A stretch of 64,000 nucleotides of DNA from Patiria pectinifera (taxonomy: Eukaryota > Echinodermata > Asteroidea > Valvatida > Asterinidae), in contig CM057134.1 in NCBI GenBank assembly GCA_029964075.1, positions 22,670,905 to 22,734,904 of the forward strand, given 5' to 3'. The position numbers and the translations under genes were made by a program. Under the pieces are notes generated by a model. That model saw only the letters and a program-made list of their open reading frames with translations. It did no database searches and was not told the origin of the DNA. This document shows, piece after piece, positions 24,001-36,000 of the stretch; position 1 is the first letter of the stretch, and every line of letters starts with the position of its first letter.

Positions 24001-27000
24001 TGAGGCGGAATAAATAAATTGTATGCCTCATAAGTCCGACATCTCATAAGTCCGAAATTTCGGACTTATGAGGCATCGGACCTATGAGGCGTCGGACTTA
24101 TGATATGGCCCCCAGGGCGTGCGCGTCACGCGTCTGGGTACTAGCCACGCACGCCTTTACTAAAAGATAATGATTAGTTGGAATTTCGCTACCCTGTATG
24201 GGTAGCAAAAATCGAGAAATAAAGAAAAACAAATCCTGACAAGTTGGAAAAAGCCCCATGGCTTTGTCGCTCCTGTCGCTTCGCGTCTTCGCCGCCCAGT
24301 CTAATAATGCCGGTTAAAGCCAAGATGGCCTTGGGGAAAGGCTAAGTAAAACATGGAAGCCACTTACTATGGTGTGGTTGTCCACTGGGAAAGGCTAGAT
24401 TGGGTTATGGGGTGGGGTGGCTGACCAACACTCCCCCATCCACAAAGACTGACCAATGTTAATTGGGTTAATTGGTTCTAACATTTCCAAGAGTCCCCTG
24501 AATAGCATAATCAAATTCTTTTATATATATTTCAAATTTTGATTCATTCCTTCAAGCCTTTAATCTTCTAATACATTAATTTGACTGCAATGCCTCATCG
24601 GCCCTTCAGGCCACTGTTTACTGTTTGTCTCTGGTTTCCTGCCATGAAACGACTGAGTGTGTGTCTCAATCCTTTGCATGCCAATACATGGCAGGTTACT
24701 CCAAGAAAGTGCCAATAAACAGTAGTGGCAAGATTGTGTTTCCTGAGAATATTACACATGACCAGCAGCTTGATTTTAACACCTGAACCTCTGATCATGA
24801 GTCAAACAGCCAAAAGGCCACAACCAAACAAGAGATGCAAGAAAAATTACACATGCAAACAGTTTAACATACAGATTAGTACACACCAGTGTTATCACAT
24901 ACACATATAAAGAAATAACTTTAAAAAGAAATTCACAAGTGAAGTTCAACTTACAACTTCAACTTGAAGTTCAACTTAATTAAAGAAAGGCTAAACATAA
25001 TGTGCACCTTTCTAAAAATAACCATGTGGTGTAGTAATTTTTCGGGTTGAAGTCATCAAAATACATGCATATTTGTAGTACAATAAACACAATTATGCCT
25101 CATTTTGATGGTATGAAAAATTCAGTTTGTCAGCCAGACACAGTCAGCATGATACAACTGAAAGAGTAAAAATAACAAACAAACTGAAGTTGGTTGATAA
25201 GCAATGTGGATCATCTTAGCATTCACCATACTTACTGTAAAGAACATCCTCATAAGCTGGGTTACAGATATAATCAGAGTGAAAAAAAGGTATGAGATTA
25301 AAAACAAAATGGTCATTAATAAAACATTTAAAATAAAATAAAAAGCTTACAGTAGACAATGTAAAGTGAACAAAGTAATGCAGATATCCATTCAGTGAGT
25401 AAAGTATCATGTTTTGCAAATCTTTAAGTACATGTATAAACATAATGGCTACTTTATGAGCATGAAAGCAGGGGCCAATTTTATGAAACACTAAGTCGCA
25501 TCTTACGAAGGGTAACAGTTAACTCATGACTCATCCTAGAATTGATTTCACCAAACTTAAGACACTTTCAACACGTCCTTACTTCCTTAGCAACACAGCT
25601 GAACTCATCTTAACTTAAGATCGGTCTGAGGGTTGTCTTATCTCATTAATGCATGCGTCAATTTGTATATCGTCTTGCCATTACAGATGAGTGTTGGCCT
25701 AGAGTTACAGTTTCAAGGAAGAAAAACGCTATACAGTGTGTATAAAAAAAAATGAAAACAACATACAACGCAATGCCAGACATAGAACTTGTAACCAACA
25801 TACATGTAGATAATATAGGTATGGTTTGAAAGATACGCCTTACCACTTTAAAATGAGACATCAAACGTCCAAATCAAATATATTTTTTTTGACAGAGTTA
25901 TGAGTAATTTTCCGAAAGAGGTCAAATTGACCAAGTTTTTAATTTTAGGCATTGGGACAAAGGTAGCCTAAAAGCCTCTGTGTTGATAATTGCCTGGCCT
26001 ACAAAAATGTGTTTAACGAGTAAACACAATTCTAAACACTTTCTTGCTATCAGTTTGTAAACATGTTTACAGGCTAAACATTTTTAGCATGAGGTGATAG
26101 CTAAAACTTAGAAATATCCACACAGAGGCAATTAGGCTACCTTTGTCCAAATGCCTAAAATTGAAAACTTGGTCCAATGGTCAATTTGACCTCTCTTAGA
26201 AATTACTCATAACTCTGTCAAAAAATATCAGATTTGGACGTTTGATGTCTCACTTTTAAAGTGGAAAGGCGTATCTTTTAAATCATACCTATATTATCTA
26301 TGTTTGTTACACATTCTTTGTCTGGCATTCTGTGATATTTTGTTTGCACTTTTTGTTATGCACACTGTAGAAACGGATTTGAAAAGATTTCTGATACGTG
26401 GGTAGTTTTAATAAAAACAGCTTATTTACAAAATGTAATTATTCTCCAACACCTAGTTGACTTTTTAAAATAGAGTTATGAATCGGGGAGCAAGAACGAC
26501 TCTATTGTGTATCGCGCAGAACTGTTTTGCGTGTGACATTTATTGAGTAGAGTAATTTTTCTGGCAAAATTTGTGTTCTATGCACATGGCATGGGAAGTT
26601 AGTTTTGTGCGTTTCTTTCCAATGACTGTTTCGTCAAGCAATAAAAACAAACATGAAACAGCCATCATATTGGCACTTGTAGTTTTGATGCGTCTTGCTT
26701 AAAATGGTTTAGTGAAATTGGTCTTAGGACGTGTCTTAGCTAAGATCGATCTTAGAGCGGGGGACTCATCTATGAGTCGCAAGATAAGACAAGTTTCATC
26801 AAATCATCTCAAGCACACAATGTTATAAAGCAAGTTATCAAGGGTGCTCAGCGGGCAGATAGGGGGAAAAATGGAAAGTGTAAAAAGATAAATGAGAAGG
26901 TTTGAAGCATATCTTCCAAAATTACTTAACATCCACAATGATATTTTGGAAAATTTTGCAGTTTGAGGATATTTTCTGCTAGTCATGATAGCATTACATA

Positions 27001-30000
27001 TCTTGATTAACCCCTTGAATTTTACTACTTACAAATATCTTAATAGTTTCCTGTATATTATTGGATTTAGGAAGATTGAGGAAGATTCTTGACAAAATAC
27101 CACACAAGTACACATCTGAGCAGGAATACCCATTACATCATTCCATGTCATATTATTCTATTTTACCCTTCTGCCACTATGGACTGCCGGCATGAGCAGT
27201 CAATGGCACTGTATCATAACTCACAAGAGCTTTCACTTTTGAATTATTTGACCTACCGAACTAGTTGGCGACATTAAAGAGGTTGTGAAATGCTCCAAGA
27301 CATTTCCGTCATTTTTCGGGTATATATAGCCTAAGGTGTGATGAAATAAAAACGACTATTGTTTCTGTCATGAAATGAGTACAAAAGGTACTTTTGAGAG
27401 CTGTTTTTCAGGTCCAGTTTCGACCCGAACGTGCAACTGTGTAAAAGTTGTCGTTGCGGGCAGCAAACAAAACACAGTAAATCGTGACGTAATAAACAGG
27501 ACTCGTGTATGCTACTGTGCATCGGGTCTCAAAAGTACCTTTTGTACTCATTTCATGACAGAAACAATAGTCGTTTTTATTTCATCACACCTTAGGCTAC
27601 ATATACCCGAAAAATGACTTCGAGCATTCCACAACCTCTTTAAGAACATTCATGTATGTCATAGATATAGGGCAGGTTTGGAACTTTTGAGGGCAATTTG
27701 AGGGTAAAATGATGATGAAAACAACAAAACGCACAATGAAAATAAAGATGGGAATCACAGCGTGATGTACGTGAGCATGCAAGTCGCGCTACACGGCACC
27801 AACCGGCCCATAAACCGCATAGGAAAATCTTAATTTCTACCCCAAGAAACTGTTCACAAATTACCAAAAAAGTGTCATTACATTGAGAGAGAAGTCTGCT
27901 TTCACTTGGGAGGTAACACACTGAGTATACAGTGTTTATACGTCGGTGAAGGGCAAAACCTAATTGATTTACATCACCCCGACGCAAAATGGATAGTTAA
28001 TGCGGTACCCGCTGCTATGTACATTAGATCGAAGCAGCAAACTGATCCCGTTAGCTCGGTGGTCGAGTGGTAAGACATCTGCACTAGAAAGCAGTAAGTC
28101 GTGGGTTCAAGTCCCACCCAAGTGATTTTTTCCAACTTTCACTTAGGAGGTAACACACTGAGTATACAGTGTTTATACGTCGGTGAAGGGCAAAACCTAA
28201 TTTGATTTACATCACCCCTTCGCAAAATTCCATCTTATGAGCATTTTGTCTTCTTTTCTTCTTTTGTCTTCTTTTCTGTCAAAACCTCCTTGGCATTGCT
28301 CTTCGCGGGCTGCTCCTTCCCCGATTTTTCTGTGTTTCTACAGTCGGTTATTTTGTAACTGCAGGGATATAAATTCGCGCTACTGCATTGGTACTAGTAC
28401 CATTTATCATTGCAAGTCCCACAGTGTAGCAGCAACCAGCAAATTGCGCAATGTCCTCTCAAAGATCGATCTCAACTTTGCGCTTGTTGTCGTGTGAAGC
28501 CTTGCGAATGTAGTGGAGCGCGTAATGATAAGATAAACAATCGGTGCTCGTAAAAGGAGTCTCAAACATTGTGAGTTTGTTTGTTGTGAGTTTTTTTGTT
28601 GTCGTGTGAAGAGGGCTTAAGCTACACTTAAAGGTTTTCTTTGGCTGACCTTGTAAAAGTTTGCAGCTCGCACATTTCTGACATTCTCATCTGTTGGACA
28701 AGACAGAGTCTGATGAAGTAAAACTGACGCAAAATGAACATCGCTGTACTGAACATCCAGCAATAACATTCTCAGACTGCTATACCAAACAATCTTTTGT
28801 GGACCCCGCTAAGTGTAAATGTTTAGTGAAGTTCCAAATAGCTGGACATGACTTACTCATTGTGTCCTTAGTCAACCACCCAGAGACAGCGATAGTCACA
28901 TGCAAATCTTTCTCCTCTGATATGCATTCAAACTCAAACTCTTCAATAGCACCCACTCTCTTCTTCATCTTGAACCCTACAAATGTAGAGACATAAGGAA
29001 AAAATATAAGTTACAAAGAAGCCATGTGAAAATTTGGCTCACTTAAACCAAAGTGCTTTGTAGCAGGCCAGCCAAATGTGGAAAAGTTCTCTAGAAAATA
29101 ATTTCACGTCATTTCTGGTAATAGCTGGCATCCATGCTAGATCAATTCTTTGAACCATAACAAACAAGATGTGGGTGAATGCCACTGTTAATTTTGACCA
29201 TAAATATACCTAATTTGCATAAATCGTTAATACCTACCGTGTAATACATTTCTTTCCCAAGATTTGGGTATATTTTTTATATTTTTATTTTTTGAAAATT
29301 TTATTTTGGTGATTGTAACACATCCTTACTCCAATACCATTTTTTAAGCATATACTTGACTGAATAATTATGAGGACATAGTAACAATCCAAAATGGCTA
29401 ATATTATACCCAAAAGTTGCGCGCATTTACCAGATATCTTCAAGTAGTCTTGCAAAAACCTCAGTATTGACAAGCTTCAAATTCATCAGGTTGCTTACTG
29501 GCACAGTTACCCAATTAAAATGGAAAATCATGTGAACAATGATAACGTTGTGAAATTTAGCCCAGCAAACAAAAACGGGGAAACAAGGTGTCTGTTAATT
29601 GGCATAATTGGTGAAGAGTTGCATAACGTGTGAGTCTTGAAAAAGTTCAAGAAAATTCCAAAAAAATTGGGAAAAAAAATTAATGGAAAGAAAACATTTT
29701 GACATTGACATATTTATTGCAAGCAATTTTTCTTTGGAGAGGGGGGAGGGGGTGGTTTCCTTTAACTTATTCAGGGAAGACGACCCATCACCTTATTTTA
29801 GCCCAATTTACGGACAGCCAGCTCGTTTTTCCTTGTTTTTGTTTGCTGAGCTAAATATCACAATGTTTAATATCATTGTTCACACGATTTTCCATCAGGT
29901 TTTAACAGGGTAACTGTGCCAGTAAGCAACCTGATGAAGTGGAACTTCATCAATACGGAGGTTTGGCAAGACTACTTGATGATATCTGGACACAAGGTAA

Positions 30001-33000
30001 ATGCGTGCAATTTTGGGTACAATAGTAGCCATTTTGGATGGTTAATATGTCCTCATAATTATTCAGTCACTTATATGCTGAAGAAAATGTTATTGAAGTA
30101 GAATCACCAAATAAACTTTTCAAAAAATAAAAAAATAAAGAATATACGCAAATATGGGAATAAATATATCACACACCGGGGATTAACAATTCATGCAAAT
30201 TAGGTATATTTGGGTCAAACTTAAGGGTGGTATCCACTTACATTTTCTTCTCCAACCTATGGTATGACTGATTGATCTGACATGGTTGCCTGCTATCACA
30301 AAAAAAATGCTGTCCAAAGTGTACTATTCCACTTTGGCTGGTCCACTATTGAGGGTTCCATATTGAAGGTTGTTTTAATTAAGAACAAAAGGTTCCTGCT
30401 TGTGCAAGGTTTAGGATTAAACTTGGAAAAGTATATGTGGATCCAGGGGTGGGGGTAAGAGGGCTAAAACCTATTCTGGTTAATTTGATTAAAAAGACAT
30501 CACCAAATAAAATGAAAGACTTAAATAAATTGGTTTACAATGACTACGACAAAAATTACAAGTTAAAAAAACATTATGCAAGTGCAACTTGCACGATCCC
30601 CCTGGCATGCTGGCAGTTTTTATACTTATAAAAATATACTTCTTAAGGGTGCACGCCATCATAAACCTTTAAATCAGTGCACGCGAGCTCATTAATATTT
30701 TGTGACCCTACAGTTAATTTTGAATAAGAGGTCCTTGTGGCCTATAATTGGGATAGATTGTAGAAATATTTATGTCAATCAAGTATTTGTGACTTGTGGC
30801 TTCAAACTCAATCGATTTTATTCCCAAAAAGCCGGACTTGTGGGTCTATTTCGCATAGAGGCGGGGGTTACACTTAGACCTAGGCCCAGGGATTAACAAC
30901 CGTTTTAGGGGTGGTTTGGGGGGAGGGGAATATTAAAAAAAAATTGACCCAGTTGCCACTAATAAAATTGAAAAGAAAAATGTTCAGGGGTCATAATCTT
31001 TAATTTCCAGGAAAGCAAATAGTACCACCTTGCTCCTGAGCGTCACAAGGCGGCGCCCTTTGTGTACGATATTGCGTTGTTTCCCTATGAGCACGTATTT
31101 GGTGTGGTGGAACCTTAAGACTATCAAGTAAAGTATTTCTAAAGTTGTCGTGCTGACAAGAGTTAACCTAACCAAAACATAACATACTGCATGGTTTAAA
31201 TCAAGCATTTTCTTTTGTTCCTCGTCCCTTTTCCTGTGTTTGTACTCTCATAGATTTTGTACACGTTTTCCAATGAAGGAGTCCTCGATTCAGTTTCTGT
31301 CCTCGATTTATCGATGATGTTTCACATGTGTGTCCTCGATTTACACCATAGACACGCGTGTTTGTTTATGGCGTAAATCAATTTTCTTTTGTTCCTCTTC
31401 CCTTTTCCTTTGTTTGTACCTTAACTTTTTTTGCAACAGCTCTCATTGGTTTTGTACACCTTTTCCAACCCAGGAGTCCACGATTCAGTTTCTGTCCTCG
31501 ATTCACCGATGATGTTGCACGTATGTGTCTCAAATGGTTTTGTACACGATTTTCAATCGTGGGCGTTTGGTCAATCGTGGATGTATTGTTTGAGCCCCAA
31601 TCCTTTTGTCCTAGGTCCACGATTGCTGGTGTTTACATACTAGCATACAGACACACAGTCGTGTTTTACTATACTCTTGTGGACAATGCTCTGTGTTCCC
31701 TTTGTCCCTGTACTAGAACACTCTCCCATAGACTAAGCGTTTAACTACAGAGGACCATTTTCAACAAAGGACCCTACACCCCAGGATTGAAAGGATCTGT
31801 TGTTCTCCCTTTGTGTGTCTGTCCTATGGGGTTATATAGAACACATATACACCCTGACACACAGAAGGAATACGCATTCGCAATATCCCCCTCTGGCTAT
31901 AATTACAGCCAGGGGGATGAAAGTGAGATGAAGACATTGTTTAAAAATGGGGTAGGCCTACATGTACATGTATAAAAGGAAAGTAATGATAGGTGCAAGG
32001 GGGCAACAGATATGAGGGCATATATGAAGGGAATTACAAAGAAATGAGGGATTGATATTTCATTAACCTGATGAGTCTGTTGAATTCAGCATCTGTACCA
32101 TTGATGGTACTGGTGATTTTTTGTATCTTTGGGTTCTTATTCGTGGGGTTTCTAGTTGTGGTGTGTTTCTTAATATGCTCTGACAAATAAACAGATTTCC
32201 GTTCTGGTGGTAGGAGGTGGTGGTGCCTATTGGAAACAAGTAGGGACTTTGTAAATTTCAGAACCATGTTCACGTTTTTTGTTTAAAGATTCAATCTTAA
32301 ACAAATACATGAGGTCGTGATAGGATAAAATATTGGGATAAGCAATTATATGCAATGCCCTTTTCTTGAACTCTCTCAGTATTTTGAGCTTGGATTTCCA
32401 TAATTCCTGATGACCACACAACCACTCCAGATTCCAGTATTGGACGAACATAGGATCCCCCAGTGGCACTGATGAACAGTTCACCTGTTTCATATGATGT
32501 TCAGTCTCATCCACGTTAAACAGTCCCTAGCTCCCCTAGGCCTGTAGATTCAATACATTCAGATCATTTTGTGTTATCTCTTAAGAGATGTGTCGGGATA
32601 TCTCCTGCAGACCGTGAACATTTTGATTTAATTTTTTGCATCCACTTGTGCAACACACTTTTCCACGCTAGGAAAATGTGCCTTTATGAGTTTCTGCTCT
32701 ATATATATATATATAACTTTCTATCCATAGGAACGAAATAAGAACTCATCTTGTTCCTGCAGAACTTGCTCCTATTCAGATGAAACATTCTAATGAGAAA
32801 ATTCGAAAATTGGAGATACTCTATCTTTGTGTTTGCACGTGATGGGCATCATCTTGACATTATCAAGCTCCATATAAAACACACTATGAGACCTTAGAAT
32901 GCAGCAAGCCATGCTCCAAGAACCCCAACCCTGCTTCACCAATGACCAAACAAAGATGTCATGACAGCCACACCTGCTGCTGTAACCTGAAACCCCATAC

Positions 33001-36000
33001 CGTCCCTGGATATGAGCCATGCCCCTTCGTTACCTGTGAGCTCTACTCTGCTGCACCAAACACACACACACGTGTGTAAATGCCGGCAATCGTGGACGCC
33101 CCATTGTCCCTAATCCTCTTTCCTTTGTTTTGTACACGATTTGAGATCGTGGACGTTCGGTCAATCGTGGACGTATTGTTTGCGCCCCAATTCTTTTGTC
33201 CTATGTCCACGATTGCCGGTGTTTACATACTCACCCACACACACCATGACAACCCACTGAAGTAGCCTGAAACCCCATGCTGACCAAATCACGAGCCACA
33301 CCCTGCCTTACCTGTAAGCCCTGCCCCTGCTGCACCAAAAACAGATGCCATGACAGCCACACCTGCTGCAGTACCAAGGAAACCAATGCTCCCTCCCAGC
33401 AGTGCTGCACCTGCTGATGCGATCAAAGGAGCAGCAAGTCCACCTGTCAAACCTATCACAGAATTGAACAAAGCACACATGCAGACAATTTAGTACCTGC
33501 TCAGAATACCTGCTCAGAATAATGCAAGACAGCTGTCTCTTGACTTCCAGATTGTGACAAATCAACGGGCTTGTATAATTGGTGCTTCGGCAAGCCCATG
33601 TCATTGAGAGAACATTGCAAATGCAGTCGTGATCAATCAGAGTCAGAGTATGGTTTTCTCTTTTCTCAGAGACAGTGGAAAGTTGGAAAAAAAATGAATG
33701 GTGCTTGTCTACTGCAACAGCGCATAAAGTGTTCTATTTGTGCTTCTGTCAGCATTAAAACAACAAATTGTCTCCATGTCAAAGTCGTCCACCTTCAATT
33801 CCAATTCTGCTATGTTCATGCATTAGACCAATCACGTCATGTAAATAGTGCGGAGATAACGGCAGTTTGTGAAGTCGTCTTTGATGTGCTTGACCTTAGG
33901 GAGTTACATACACGTATTACACTCACAGGCGTAGCCAGGAATTTGGAGCAGGGGGGGCCAAGTGTGACCGGCCTTTACCAACCTGAATGCGAGCCGAAGC
34001 GCGAAGCCCTTACGGCGTGGGGTCCGGGGCCCGCTTAAGGGCCCCGGGAAATTTTGGATTCTAGACGCTCTGTGGTGCAATCTGAGGCATTCTTTGGCCA
34101 CTTTCTTCTGACTCTGAATCAAATTAGCTCGTGTTTACAAGTGTAAGGTTAGATTTTAAGGGGGGGTGGTGGTGGGTCATCAAATTTGTTTTTTTTTTCT
34201 TGGCATTTTTTTGTTTTTATTTCTGAGCGGAACTCGTCACCGTGCGGGAACCCCTCCCCCCCCCCCAAGCGTACGGGCCTGTTAATGTTTTTTTTTGTAT
34301 TGATCGACTTGACTGTGTGCAACACGAGTATAAATTTGTCTTTGTCTTCAACCATAGGAATTTAAAACCGGTCCTGACGGGCTTGGGACCAATCAAAAGA
34401 TTTAAATTGTCACCGACTTCACGAAGTAACACCCAAGTCTACTCCAGTGTTACTTCGTAAAAACGCTCAATGACAAATTGTGGTTAATACCGTTTCACGA
34501 AGTAACACCCCAAATGTGCGCCCGCACTTCGGACACTGGCGCGAACTGATTTTTGTTTTCACAAAGTAACAACACTGTTACGGAAATGCAATTCGGAGAA
34601 AAACGTTTTGAAACACTAAATAAAAGCCTTTAAACTGGTGAGTTACTTAGTGCAAGCAAAAATACACGAAGTGAACGCACAGTCTACCCGGATGTTACTT
34701 CGTGTAAACGAAAATTACTCGGTTCTGTAAAATACGCGCCTAGCGCACACAAGCCCACTCGGGTGTTACTTTGTGGTGTCGTTGACGAAATGTCTGCATT
34801 GTTTATGAATTTATTGTACATGTACTTCATGTAGTCAGTATGTCTCCGACATCACACCTTATTTACAATCGCAGCAGGTTTGATAGTCCAATACACAATT
34901 CCTTCTCAATAACGTGAATGAATATAGGTAGAATACTTGATTTTGATGTATGTTTTTTTGAAATCTTCAGATTTGCATGGGGGAAAGGTTGTTTGACTGA
35001 CCTGTTGAAAGTTTTACGTTCAGGAACTCCGAAAAAACAGATAGGAAAACCGCGTTCGTTTTGTAATCGCCAGACATCTTGGTTTTATTGGTGTACGTTC
35101 TTTCCGCATCATGAAAACATTATTCATTCATGCACATTCCTATGTGATTTGTTTTTGTTTTTCTGAAAGAACAATTTTTTTGACCCAAAATGGGCAAAAT
35201 AATGAGGAAAAAAAATGTCGTCATAACTTTAATGTGCAATTGGGGCCAATGTGAACAGCCAGATTTAGATTCAGCACTATCGAATTAGTAAAGTTGACCT
35301 TATTTCAAGTTGACAACAAAATGTTAAGACGAACCTCAACTTCTAGACCTGATACAGATTTTGGCCCATGACCTAATGCATAATATTAAAATGGCAAATA
35401 GATATGGTAGATCAGAGTTTGGAAATTGGATTTGATTATTGTCATGTTGCAAACGGCCAATCTGCAGTACAACGTGGCTGAAGTGACAGGTTACAAGTCA
35501 CCCAGTCAGTTGCCGTGTCACGCGTAGCTGGTAGCATTTCTCGTCCACACAAACCGACTGCAACGCGAGGCCCGCGATCGACGTCCGTAAAAAGGGCTTC
35601 TATTAAGAAAATTCGCGATTTTTATGCCAAACCACAACAGAGCCATACAAACAAAGTTGTTTTAAGTAGTAAAAGACCTACTACATACATATTATGAAGG
35701 CATTTTTTTCTCAAAAAAAAACAAAAGGATTTTGATGGATTTTGACGATTTTATTTCACGGACAAATCAACTAAAAAAAATATGTGATGACATTTCCTTT
35801 TTTTTGTCGACATCGACAAAAGTCTCCTAAATTTTGAGGTAATCAAAGGAAAGAATGAATCTTCATCTACAAGAAATCTTGTGAACGTGATGTCGCAAAT
35901 ATATTAAGAAAGCCATATACAGTATACACACCTGATGTTTCCAACAACCTCCATTTTTACAACGCGAAAAGATGGTCGCCATTGTTCAACAAGCCAAAAA

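Larger units (their letters stand above)
20145..24321. mobile_element. Possible 4.2-kb TIR element with nested repeats
   Basis: The left end GGCTTAAAGCGGCAAAGCGG and the right end (inverse) GGCTTTAACCGGCATTATTA share a start, then GCGAAGACG and GGGCYTTTTCYAACTTG, giving about 90 bp of diverged inverted repeat. Contents include TGACGTCA-rich repeats, a SINE, a hairpin repeat and a GTCCGAC element. No transposase or target duplication was identified. Confidence 0.45.

Noticed and set aside
31358-31744. 128-codon plus-strand frame with hydrophobic segments
   Set aside because: It lies wholly in a dispersed repeat; hydrophobicity comes from T-rich sequence.
33571-34038. 155-codon plus-strand frame
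   Set aside because: It crosses the boundary into a hAT-like element, has no similarity and lacks splice or codon signals.
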